Shown here: positions 16,604-24,156 of the stretch, one piece after another
Layout: every line of letters begins with the position of its first letter
Numbering within the stretch: position 1 is the first letter of the stretch
From: Porticoccaceae bacterium
GTDB taxonomy: Bacteria > Pseudomonadota > Gammaproteobacteria > Pseudomonadales > Porticoccaceae
Direction: 5' to 3'
Assembly: GCA_018654575.1 (NCBI GenBank)
Contig: JABILI010000065.1
Location: forward strand, 1-38,244
Length of the DNA: 38,244 bases
Program-made: the position numbers and the translations under genes
The notes under the pieces: generated by a model
Databases searched by the model: none
What the model saw: the letters and a program-made list of their open reading frames with translations, nothing else
What the model was told of the DNA's origin: nothing

Positions 16604-17092
16604 TTAGGCAAAATGCCACTCTGTGCGGCCAGCGAAGCTATCGCCATTATTGGTGAATCGAGCAAATAAAGGTTCGACCCGATAAAAGGAGCTCTTGCCA
16701 AAAGCAGCACCGATAAGCCTTTCTTGATCGCTTTGAGGACTATCGATTAAGCTTTTAATCTCTGGAAATCGAGAAAAATAAAGGTCTTGGGCGACAGACT
16801 CCTGTCCGTCAGGCAAAATTCTAATAGATACACTCATCTGCGCCCCACAAATTGACTGCCAATTGCCACGGTAATCCGAGTAAATCGAAGCAGCAACAAC
16901 GCCGTCATGAGGTAAACCCTTAATGTGGCGACTATTAGAGGATGACAGAAAATATAAGACGAATGGGCTCAAGGAGGTATCTGCCACGTAGAGTACTGGC
17001 GCGCTCCAAGGACTATTAGAATCACTCGTTGAAATAGTGAGGACCGTTTCATCCTGCAAAAATTTATGTAGCTTGCTAAAATCTTTAGACAT
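16604..17092 (-). CDS. Pyridoxamine 5'-phosphate oxidase-like split-barrel protein (YhbP-like)
   Basis: The 162-residue sequence reads as a single PNPOx-like split beta-barrel: FLQDETVLTISTSDSNSPWS near the N-terminus, then APVLYVAD, FVLYFLSSSNSRHIKGL and VAASIYSDYRGNWQSICGAQ, which resemble the UPF0306/YhbP group. Such proteins often bind FMN or another flavin, but the substrate is unknown. Its start overlaps the ubiX end by 8 bases on the same strand, so the two are probably co-translated; a link to prenylated-flavin metabolism is only suggestive. Confidence 0.75.
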   Translation of the reverse strand: MSKDFSKLHKFLQDETVLTISTSDSNSPWSAPVLYVADTSLSPFVLYFLSSSNSRHIKGLPHDGVVAASIYSDYRGNWQSICGAQMSVSIRILPDGQESVAQDLYFSRFPEIKSLIDSPQSDQERLIGAAFGKSSFYRVEPLFARFTNNGDSFAGRTEWHFA

Positions 17093-17651
17093 TACCCTGC
17101 CAGCGTTTTAGGCTTTCTGACTCGATATCAAATAAGTCCAATATTCGAGCGGCTGAATGATTAATAATATCATCTACGCTTTCGGGCTTTGAATAAAATG
17201 CCGGTGATGGCGGGCAAATAATAGCCCCGATTTGACTCGCTTTTAGCATCAACTCGCAATGGCCTGTGTGCAGAGGAGATTCTCTGGGGACAATCACTAA
17301 CTTGCGACGCTCCTTTAACACAACATCGGCAGCACGAATAAGTAGATTGTCAGCATAAGAGCTAGCGATACCTGACAGCGTTTTCATGGAGCACGGCACT
17401 ACTACCATACCTGCGGTCTTAAAGGAGCCGCTGGCAATACTTGCACCTATATTTTTATTGTTATGGACAACGTCCGCCAGCGCCTCAACATCTTCCGCCT
17501 TCCAGTCAGTTTCGATACCAACATTCATTCGTGCGGCTTGACTCATAACCAAATGGGTCTCAATCTCAGAATTGCTCGCTAGCATCTCAAGTATTCTTAT
17601 CCCATAGATCACACCACTTGACCCAGACATACCGATAATCAAACGCATCAT
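17085..17651 (-). CDS. ubiX: Flavin prenyltransferase UbiX
   Basis: UbiX makes prenylated FMN, the cofactor of UbiD-type decarboxylases in ubiquinone synthesis and in aromatic acid decarboxylation. The sequence has the family N-terminus RLIIGMSGSSGVIYGIRIL, then VVVPCSMKTLSGIASSYADN, VLKERRKLVIVPRESPLHT and CPPSPAFYSKPESVDDIINH, which form the FMN- and dimethylallyl-phosphate-binding site. I chose an ATG at 17651 (the next codon, 17648, is also ATG) because AGGA lies 8 bases upstream; an ATG at 17669 would only add a short unconserved stretch. The product is about 188 residues, normal for the family. Confidence 0.95.
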   Translation of the reverse strand: MMRLIIGMSGSSGVIYGIRILEMLASNSEIETHLVMSQAARMNVGIETDWKAEDVEALADVVHNNKNIGASIASGSFKTAGMVVVPCSMKTLSGIASSYADNLLIRAADVVLKERRKLVIVPRESPLHTGHCELMLKASQIGAIICPPSPAFYSKPESVDDIINHSAARILDLFDIESESLKRWQGNV

Positions 17652-17781
17652 TACAGCCATCCTATTCATTCTATAAGACAGTCATTTTGCCCTGTTTAAG
17701 ACGCAGTTGGTAGTCCGTCTTGCGGAAATAACCAATTCACAAGCCCTTAGAGGACCCGTTGGACAGCCTATCTACTATCGA

Positions 17782-18888
17782 TCAGGCAACCACAACAATG
17801 CCTTCGTTAGGATTTATATTTCCAACAACCATCTGATCATAGATACCGCTAAAGGCTTCCATTCCGAATATTTCCTCTACCTGCATCCACGACAGACTTT
17901 CTTGTATTCGTGCAGACATAAAGGCATTCGCACGTGCGTTATAGCCCTCTATACCCCAGTCCGCCATGCGTTTCTGGATATGTGCCGGAGCAAAGAAAAA
18001 AGACGTCCTCTCTCTAATCATTTGCACTGACTGGGGATCATTGTCAGACAAGGTTCCCCAGTGAGTCATACCGACACTGATACAATTGAGCATGTTATCG
18101 CCTAAGGCACCATGCACGGCGCCTAAAACAGCGCGGTTACCCGCCATATCAACCATAACACTCGCCATACTGGCATCTAACTCACTGAGTTCGTCATAAC
18201 AGATAATTTGATCATAACAGCCAAGGCTATCAACAAAATCGACATTACTGCGCGAGGTCAAGCCAACGATCTTAGGTGCGCCCTCTTCTTTGGCCAACCC
18301 TTGAGCTAGACCAATAGCAGTTTTACTAGATGCACTTACGATGATGATCTGAGAAGCCCCATGATATTCCGCTTCCTGAAGTGCATCGCACAAACAAAAT
18401 GAAGTGACATGCAATGGGAACAGCAACGAACGAAGGTTATCCATCGCGCTATCGTAGTCCGTTTCGCCAGATATTCGTTGATAATTATTGTACACCGCAG
18501 GAAGCTCGGCGCGATGTAATGCACCATCAACAAAACGCTGCGGGGAAATCTTTGTCGGCGACATCACTAAGAAATCTGATGGAGGGTAATAACCATAAAG
18601 ACGCTCGCCGATCTCTAACCCATCTACATTTGACTCAATAACCTCAGCGAAACCCCAGACAGGCAGACAACCCCAGTCACCACTTTCATTGTTCGCCGCT
18701 GGAAAGAACTTCCAATAGCCAATGGTATCTCCCGCCGCACCATAGGTGACATTATTAGCGGTAAAGGCAAAGCGCTCAACACGCACTAGAATCTGTCCAT
18801 TGCCTAAACCATTTCGCACAGCGTCCTCATCTGTCTCAACCAACCTGGTTTTAGTCAAATCTTTTTTAAATGTTTGAAATTCACTCAT
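17782..18888 (-). CDS. DUF2855 family protein
   Basis: The 368-residue protein matches DUF2855, a family resembling medium-chain dehydrogenase/reductases: a GroES-like N-terminal half (ILVRVERFAFTANNVTYG near 33-50; GFAEVIES near 79) and a Rossmann-like C-terminal half (IIIVSASSKTAIGLAQGLA near 186-204; IVGLTSR; VMVDMAGN). The typical zinc ligands of alcohol dehydrogenases are not seen. Substrate and reaction are unknown. Only 2 bases separate it from the upstream FAD oxidoreductase, so the two are translationally linked and probably act in one reaction sequence. Confidence 0.85.
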   Translation of the reverse strand: MSEFQTFKKDLTKTRLVETDEDAVRNGLGNGQILVRVERFAFTANNVTYGAAGDTIGYWKFFPAANNESGDWGCLPVWGFAEVIESNVDGLEIGERLYGYYPPSDFLVMSPTKISPQRFVDGALHRAELPAVYNNYQRISGETDYDSAMDNLRSLLFPLHVTSFCLCDALQEAEYHGASQIIIVSASSKTAIGLAQGLAKEEGAPKIVGLTSRSNVDFVDSLGCYDQIICYDELSELDASMASVMVDMAGNRAVLGAVHGALGDNMLNCISVGMTHWGTLSDNDPQSVQMIRERTSFFFAPAHIQKRMADWGIEGYNARANAFMSARIQESLSWMQVEEIFGMEAFSGIYDQMVVGNINPNEGIVVVA

Positions 18889-18890
18889 GC

Positions 18891-20303
18891 TTAAGCTCCT
18901 TGGACCAGTTCAACATTAAACTGCTGTAGTTTAGCGATGGCTGGCATTGCGTTGTTTTGAATACGTTGCATAATTTTCATTTTTCCTTGATCATTTTCAT
19001 CAATACCACTGATAAGCTTAGTAAAACCATCAAGCCGATTTTCTCGGATCCAATGGCGCAGGGGCTTATCCTGAAACCAATTGAATTGATTCATCATCAT
19101 AGCCAAGGTCATAGGTATAAAATCCACATCATTGTTTGGCAGCGGCACCAAAGAGCAAAGGCGGTTCTTCTCAGCTTCAGTATCGTAATTAATCTCAACG
19201 TAAGCTGCCATTGATGCGCTAAAAGCTGGCTGATAGGCACGTATCATCTGCGGCGTAATACAGTTTCCATCAAATATTGGGCTAGGCTCTTTATGGCCAA
19301 AAGACCGTTCCAAACTCGCAGAGCAATCAACATGAATGTGCGTTGTAGTGGTTGAAATTTCTCCCTTAGATAATATAATCCGATCTGATTCAATCGCAGT
19401 GACCTGCCCCATGCGCACAATGTCCTTAATTCGCTGCAACTGCGTGATTTCAGCCTTACTTATGGTTGCTGCATGAAACATAGTTGGCCGAACATTCTCA
19501 TCTAAACGGAGCAGATAACCACCCTCTTCAAGACGATCAAACATATCTTCAATAGAGCTAGCACCACCAATCGCCTCATACTGCGCGGCTAAGGAGCCCA
19601 CAGACTTCTCGAAGAATACCTCTGCTGTTTGGGTATTGGCACGATCAAGTAGCCACGCATCACGAGATCGTATCCATGTAATATCATCTGGGTCAACGCC
19701 GCCCTCAAGCAGCCATAGGCAGGCGTCTATGCCTGTTTTACCCCCGCCTATAACAACGTAGCCAGTTGGCTTTTCAGAAATACTTGGCAGGTCATTCAGG
19801 GGCATAAATTGAGCTTCTGGTGCTATTGTGAAGTTAGGCGTATGCGTAGAGGGAACCGCAATAGTCAAGAAAGTCGCATCCACTAATTTCTGATAGCTCA
19901 CTGTATGCTTTTTACCCGTCAACTTAGACGTAAACTGGCCACCGCCTTCATATTCACACATAGGGAAATACTGGACTCTACCACTGGCCAAAAATCGCTG
20001 ACGCATAACATCATCAAAGTAAGCACATATCTCAGCACCGGTCGCGAGATCACCCATGCCTTTATTTAGACCTATATGATCCACCTCGCCTCGGCTAAGC
20101 TCCTTCGAACTCACGCCAAAAAAAGCCGACGGTTGATGCAAGGTGACAAAAGGGTATGCCATGTTCCAGTGCCCACCAGGCTTGGCATAGCGATCGACAA
20201 TAATGATATTGGCATCAGTCTCTGTAAAAAGCGTATCTGCAAAGGCCATCCCTACTAGGCCACTGCCAATAATTAGATAATCTGTCTTTAGTGCGTCGTT
20301 CAC
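18891..20303 (-). CDS. FAD/NAD(P)-dependent oxidoreductase, monooxygenase-like
   Basis: The 470-residue flavoprotein has two dinucleotide-binding folds: LIIGSGLVGMAFADTL near residues 10-25 for FAD and YVVIGGGKTGIDACLWLLEG near 182-201 for NAD(P). IVDRYAKPGGHWN follows the first fold, as in flavin-containing monooxygenases and related enzymes. I do not see the full Baeyer-Villiger fingerprint. There is no signal peptide. It heads a two-gene unit with the DUF2855 gene. The substrate is unknown, and a small lipophilic ketone, acid or quinone can only be guessed. Confidence 0.8.
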   Translation of the reverse strand: MNDALKTDYLIIGSGLVGMAFADTLFTETDANIIIVDRYAKPGGHWNMAYPFVTLHQPSAFFGVSSKELSRGEVDHIGLNKGMGDLATGAEICAYFDDVMRQRFLASGRVQYFPMCEYEGGGQFTSKLTGKKHTVSYQKLVDATFLTIAVPSTHTPNFTIAPEAQFMPLNDLPSISEKPTGYVVIGGGKTGIDACLWLLEGGVDPDDITWIRSRDAWLLDRANTQTAEVFFEKSVGSLAAQYEAIGGASSIEDMFDRLEEGGYLLRLDENVRPTMFHAATISKAEITQLQRIKDIVRMGQVTAIESDRIILSKGEISTTTTHIHVDCSASLERSFGHKEPSPIFDGNCITPQMIRAYQPAFSASMAAYVEINYDTEAEKNRLCSLVPLPNNDVDFIPMTLAMMMNQFNWFQDKPLRHWIRENRLDGFTKLISGIDENDQGKMKIMQRIQNNAMPAIAKLQQFNVELVQGA

Positions 20304-20454
20304 TATATAGTCCTTTATTAGGCTCTTAAAATCCCGAGTTCGCGCAGATTAAAATATCAGGCGCCCAGTATAATAGCCAGCGCTGATCGCAGATAAGTTA
20401 TGTGGGTTATTCATGGTGTTACATTAAACATCTCGTTAAAGTAAGTCACTAGCC

Positions 20455-20473
20455 ACAAAACTTGCAGTTTTGT
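20455..20473. promoter_or_regulatory. Perfect palindrome, candidate operator
   Basis: ACAAAACT (20455-20462) and AGTTTTGT (20466-20473) form a perfect 8-bp inverted repeat around TGC. It lies between the divergent FAD oxidoreductase and acyltransferase genes and overlaps the -35 of the likely acyltransferase promoter. Size and symmetry fit a dimeric repressor site. No regulator gene is adjacent. Confidence 0.5.
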
Positions 20474-20496
20474 CACTTGGGTCAATTGTGTATGAT
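20470..20496 (+). promoter_or_regulatory. Candidate sigma70 promoter for the acyltransferase gene
   Basis: TTGTCA (20470-20475) and TATGAT (20491-20496) are good hexamers, but the 15-bp spacer is short. The start would be near 20503, about 55 bases before the acyltransferase ATG. Confidence 0.4.
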
Positions 20497-20558
20497 GCCG
20501 ACAAATCCACTTGTTAACTCGCATTCGTACTATTATCTCGTCTAATAGAGGCATAACT

Positions 20559-21143
20559 ATGCGCTACACACTTTTTTCCACCCCACTACTTACGCCATTA
20601 CTGCGTGTTGTGTCCAAGATCATATTAAGACTAATTCGCTGGCGCGTAACAGGAACCTTGCCCGAAGACCACAAAAAATATGTGCTGATTGTCGCGCCAC
20701 ATACCTCTAATTGGGACTTCTTTCTATTTGTTTTAGCGGTGTCAGTCCTTCGGCTTCAACCAAGTGTTTTGATTAAAAGCACTCTTTTTATTGGACCTCT
20801 TGGGTGGTTTTTACGTTACTGCGGCGCGATTCCTGTCAATCGATCGCAGGCCTCATCACTTGTAGATTATATAGCCGACCTTTACAACGACCGCGACGAG
20901 TTTGTGCTAATAATTACTCCTGAGGGAACTCGCAGTGCTAATCCAAAGTGGAAGCTCGGTTTTCATTATGTTGCCACTGCCGCTGAGGTCCCCATCCTGG
21001 TAGTCTATGTCGACAGTGTAGTTCGCATCGTCGGTATTGAGGGACTTATGAAACCATCCCCCGACGCCCAGGCCGATCTTAAAGAATTAAAACAATTTTT
21101 TGATAAAAAGAGCGGACTCAAACCTAAGAATTACGCCTCATAG
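20559..21143 (+). CDS. Lysophospholipid/1-acylglycerol-3-phosphate acyltransferase-like protein
   Basis: The 194-residue PlsC-superfamily acyltransferase has the HX4D catalytic motif in APHTSNWDFF (about 46-55), a GAIPVNRSQ segment near 93-101, and the acceptor-binding TPEGTRS near 122-128. A hydrophobic N-terminal stretch suggests attachment to the inner membrane. The acyl acceptor is not evident. The ATG at 20559 is preferred over one 16 codons upstream because AGAGG lies 7 bases before it and the hydrophobic N-terminus starts there. It precedes the DedA-type gene and is divergent from the FAD oxidoreductase. Confidence 0.88.
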   Translation: MRYTLFSTPLLTPLLRVVSKIILRLIRWRVTGTLPEDHKKYVLIVAPHTSNWDFFLFVLAVSVLRLQPSVLIKSTLFIGPLGWFLRYCGAIPVNRSQASSLVDYIADLYNDRDEFVLIITPEGTRSANPKWKLGFHYVATAAEVPILVVYVDSVVRIVGIEGLMKPSPDAQADLKELKQFFDKKSGLKPKNYAS

Positions 21144-21200
21144 AGATGTAAGTTTCTGCTACTATTACCGGCTTGCAAATATACCCGCGGGACAACACTC

Positions 21201-21704
21201 ATTGACGATCTAATTTTAGACTGGCTAAATAACAACAAAACCCATGCGTGGATAATGGTGCCTATACTCGCCTTTCTTGAAGCATGTCCTGGCGTCGGAC
21301 TGCTTGTTTCTGGTGTAATATTGTTAACCGTTAGCACGGTACTGTATGCGGAACAGATTGCCACACTAGCCCAAATACTCCCTCTCGCTTTCATCGGAGC
21401 CTTTACCTCTGATCACCTTGGTTTTTATCTGGGTCGCTGGTTTGGGCCCAAGTTTCACCACACTCCATTTGCTATGAAAAGAATCGATAAAATTCAAAAA
21501 GGTGAAGCCTTTATTGCAAAGTACGGAACTTTATCTGTCGCAGGCGGGCGTCTTATTACCGCGGTGCGAAGCTTAGTGCCAATGATGGTGGGCGTCAGCA
21601 GTGCCAGCCGTATTAAGTTTACAGTGGCTGATATTCTAGCTTGCACAATTTGGACTACTGGGCTTGGACTATTAATCATAGGCTTAGATAATTTATTCAG
21701 TTAA
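21201..21704 (+). CDS. DedA-family (SNARE-associated/VTT domain) membrane protein with likely ATT start
   Basis: Polytopic inner-membrane protein of the DedA family, which is linked to lipid scrambling and undecaprenyl-phosphate or phospholipid recycling. FLEACPGVGLLVSGVILL and GAFTSDHLGFYLGRWFG are the family's first re-entrant regions, and GGRLITAVRSLVPMMVGVS is the second conserved block. The first ATG (21255) would remove LILDWLNNNKTHAW, which aligns with the usual start of DedA proteins. In frame upstream there is no ATG, GTG or TTG; an ATT at 21201 with GGGA before it, or a CTG at 21156, are the only options. The C-terminus is short for the family. It follows plsC-like by about 57 bases. 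Confidence 0.75.
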   Translation: MDDLILDWLNNNKTHAWIMVPILAFLEACPGVGLLVSGVILLTVSTVLYAEQIATLAQILPLAFIGAFTSDHLGFYLGRWFGPKFHHTPFAMKRIDKIQKGEAFIAKYGTLSVAGGRLITAVRSLVPMMVGVSSASRIKFTVADILACTIWTTGLGLLIIGLDNLFS

Positions 21705-21720
21705 ATGACGGCAATTCAAG

Positions 21721-22035
21721 TTAACCAAGTTTAACCGCTGTGCCAAAAACCATAATCTCAGAAGACCCGTCCATGATGGCGCTAGTCGTAAAGCGTATGC
21801 CTATCACGGCATCTGCGCCTTTTTCTTTCGCGCTATTGACCAAACGCCCAACAGCAACATCTCTAGCCTCATTGAGCATTTCGGTATAACCCCGTATTTC
21901 ACCACCGACAATACTTTTTAGACCGGCCATAATGTCCCGGCCAATGTGTTTAGCTTGGACCACGTTGCCTGTGACAACGCCTAAACTCCTAATAATATTC
22001 CGACCAGGGATTGTTTCCGTTGTTACATAAATCAT
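21721..22035 (-). CDS. UPF0145 (YbjQ) family protein
   Basis: The 104-residue protein is full length for UPF0145: TTETIPGRNIIRSLGVVTGN at 5-24, GGEIRGYTEMLNEARDVAVG, and the KGADAVIGIRFTTSAI segment. The fold is thought to assemble as a pentamer, sometimes annotated as heavy-metal binding; the function is not established. AGGAAGG precedes the ATG. Convergent with the DedA-type gene, with only 16 bases between the stops. Confidence 0.93.
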   Translation of the reverse strand: MIYVTTETIPGRNIIRSLGVVTGNVVQAKHIGRDIMAGLKSIVGGEIRGYTEMLNEARDVAVGRLVNSAKEKGADAVIGIRFTTSAIMDGSSEIMVFGTAVKLG

Positions 22036-22110
22036 AAACCTTCCTCACATTTTTTGTAGCGTCATTTTTATACTAGCAGTCAATATCTAATTATTCAGTG
22101 ACTAGATCCC

Positions 22111-22144
22111 ATAATTAGAGTAAATCTCTATAATTAGCGTAAAT
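22111..22144. repeat. Near-identical 15-bp direct repeat upstream of the UPF0145 gene
   Basis: The sequence ATAATTAG-N-GTAAAT occurs at 22111-22125 and 22130-22144, differing at one base. The 19-bp period is close to two helical turns. It lies about 75-110 bases upstream of the UPF0145 start and could be a paired regulator site or chance AT-rich sequence. Confidence 0.5.
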
Positions 22145-22221
22145 TTAGTGTTTATGTGACCTTCCCGACCACAAAAACCCACTTTCGCAGGCTTTTTTGG
22201 AACTAGTTACTGAGGTTCTAA

Positions 22222-23199
22222 CTAGCCCATAGACAGTATGACTTTGCCTTTGGCTCGACGCTCACCAATGGAACCAAAAGCAGAGCTATGGTCATCAAGA
22301 GAGTAAACTTCAGTCACTAACGGCGTGAACTTGCCGCCGTCAATCATCTCTACAAGCTCTTTAAAGTTCTGCTGTGACGACCGAGGATCTCGCGCAGACC
22401 ATGCACCCCAAAAAACGCCAACCAAAGATGCACCTTTAAGTAATGCTAAGTTAAGTGGCATTTTAGGAATGGGACCTGACGCAAAGCCAATAACCAAGAA
22501 CCGACCATCCCATGCGATGGCACGAAATGCCTGCTCTGAGAAATCACCACCAACAGGATCATAAATAATATCTGCGCCCTTCCCTTTGGTCAGTTCTTTA
22601 ACCTTTTCTTTTAGATTTTCGGTTGAGTAGTTAATACGCAGATCAGCTCCTGCTTCGCATGCGAAGTCGAGTTTTTCTTCAGTACTGGCTGCAGCAATTA
22701 CCGTCGCACCCATCGCTTTAGCTATCTGAATCGTTGCTATGCCCACACCACCTGCCGCACCTAGCACAAGCACTGTCTCACCCGGCTTGAGTTGCGCCTT
22801 TTGCTTAAGCGCGTAATAGGATGTTCCATAAGTAACCGCAAACCCTGCCGCTTGATCAAAGGACATAGTGTCACCCTTGGGAAAGGTAGTATATTCAGAG
22901 GTAACAACCTGAGTAGCAAAGGCTCCAGTCTGGACCATACCAACCACTTCATCACCCACCTGACGAGTGGTCACGCCTTCACCTAACTTAGTCACCACAC
23001 CGGACACTTCAGTACCCGGAATAAAAGGCAGTGGCGGCTTGAATTGATACTTTCCCTCAACCGTTAAAATATCGGGGAAGTTAACGCCAGCAGCTTTAAC
23101 ATCGATAAGTACCTCGCCGGCAGCAGGCTCAAGGTCGTCACGAGTCTCAAGCGTTAAGTCTTGGGTTGATCCGAGTTCGCTACATACTAATGCTTTCAT
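22222..23199 (-). CDS. NADPH:quinone oxidoreductase-like MDR enzyme
   Basis: The 325-residue zinc-free medium-chain reductase is of the quinone oxidoreductase/enoyl reductase type. AAGVNFPDILTVEGKYQ (about 37-53) is the QOR substrate-side motif, VLVLGAAGGVGIATIQIAKA (about 144-163) binds NADPH, and KGKGADIIYDPVGG follows. No structural or catalytic zinc ligands are seen. It is the last gene of a minus-strand run with an SDR 17 bases upstream and acyl-CoA dehydrogenases beyond, so a role in reducing or handling an unsaturated acyl or ketone intermediate is plausible, but the substrate is unknown. Confidence 0.88.
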   Translation of the reverse strand: MKALVCSELGSTQDLTLETRDDLEPAAGEVLIDVKAAGVNFPDILTVEGKYQFKPPLPFIPGTEVSGVVTKLGEGVTTRQVGDEVVGMVQTGAFATQVVTSEYTTFPKGDTMSFDQAAGFAVTYGTSYYALKQKAQLKPGETVLVLGAAGGVGIATIQIAKAMGATVIAAASTEEKLDFACEAGADLRINYSTENLKEKVKELTKGKGADIIYDPVGGDFSEQAFRAIAWDGRFLVIGFASGPIPKMPLNLALLKGASLVGVFWGAWSARDPRSSQQNFKELVEMIDGGKFTPLVTEVYSLDDHSSAFGSIGERRAKGKVILSMG

Positions 23200-23216
23200 A
23201 ATCTCATCCTGAACAT

Positions 23217-24131
23217 CTATTTATTTTTAAAGTAAGCGCTAGCTTTAGCAACAAACTTATCAGTTTGTTGAAAACCACCCACCAGTATTTTTTGATCATC
23301 GGTGTTTTCAATCGAGTCCATATTAGCCCTTACGTTTTCTGGGGTTTGATCTTCTGGCGCTAGGAAGATGCCGTTGGTTTCATAAATGTGGGTGCGCGCA
23401 TATCCGCCAGCACCTGCACACAATATGGTGCGGTTAGGTGCATCATTATCACACAGGGTTAAAAGCCCAGTTGTCACCGATTCAACAGTTAAGATCGCTG
23501 AAGCCTCATCGGTCAACAAGCCGTCAAGCATACGCGTGCCAGCTGTGGGTGAGAGACAGTTAACCTTAATATCGTATTTGTCGCCTTCAAGCACTAGGGT
23601 ATTCATCAAGCCGACCACAGCCATTTTGGCAGCGCCATAGTTAGCCTGCCCAAAGTTGCCGTACATGCCGCTAGAGGAGGTAGTCATAACCACACGACCG
23701 TAGCCCTGCCCACGCATTAGCTCCCAAACAGCTTTGGTACAGTTAGCCGAGCCCATCAGATGGACATCAACCACTAGCTGAAAATCAGCCATGGTCATTT
23801 TGACAAAGCTTTTGTCTCGCAGTATTCCGGCATTATTGACCAAGATATCGACTCGACCCCATTTCTCTACAGCTTGAGCCACCATAGCTTCAACCTGAGC
23901 GAAATCAGCCACATTAGCGTCGTTACTGATGGCTTCGCCGCCAGCTTGTTCGATTAAACGTACCGTTTGTAGTGCGGCGTCACTTGAACTGCCTGAACCA
24001 TCTACGGCCCCACCAAGATCGTTAACCACCACTTTAGCGCCACGCTCAGCTAATGCTAGTGCATGCGAGCGGCCTAGCCCATTTCCAGCACCAGTAACAA
24101 TGGCTACCTGTCCGTCATATCTAATTTTCAT
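23217..24131 (-). CDS. SDR-family 3-hydroxyacyl-CoA dehydrogenase-like protein
   Basis: A 304-residue short-chain dehydrogenase. VAIVTGAGNGLGRSHALALA (about 9-28) and VNDLGGAVDGSG (36-47) are typical of the dehydrogenase domain of peroxisomal-type multifunctional enzyme 2, which oxidises (3R)-hydroxyacyl-CoA. NNAG near 98, Ser in TTSSSGMYG and the YxxxK pair in NYGAAKM complete the catalytic set. A C-terminal tail beyond the core is present, as in that subfamily. It sits between the MDR gene and the acyl-CoA dehydrogenases, consistent with beta-oxidation of a particular acyl chain. Confidence 0.88.
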   Translation of the reverse strand: MKIRYDGQVAIVTGAGNGLGRSHALALAERGAKVVVNDLGGAVDGSGSSSDAALQTVRLIEQAGGEAISNDANVADFAQVEAMVAQAVEKWGRVDILVNNAGILRDKSFVKMTMADFQLVVDVHLMGSANCTKAVWELMRGQGYGRVVMTTSSSGMYGNFGQANYGAAKMAVVGLMNTLVLEGDKYDIKVNCLSPTAGTRMLDGLLTDEASAILTVESVTTGLLTLCDNDAPNRTILCAGAGGYARTHIYETNGIFLAPEDQTPENVRANMDSIENTDDQKILVGGFQQTDKFVAKASAYFKNK

Positions 24132-24156
24132 GCTGTTTCCTTAATCTATTGAATCG

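Noticed and set aside
17698-17721. Inverted repeat AAGACG/CGTCTT upstream of ubiX considered as a terminator
   Set aside because: The stem is only 6 bp with a 12-base loop and no T run on either strand.
17707-18030. Plus-strand open frame of 107 codons
   Set aside because: It overlaps the 3' end of the DUF2855 gene on the other strand, has no recognisable domain and no good ribosome site.
22160-22200. Imperfect A-run/T-run stem downstream of the MDR gene as a terminator
   Set aside because: The central pairing is broken by mismatches, so I could not support a stable hairpin.
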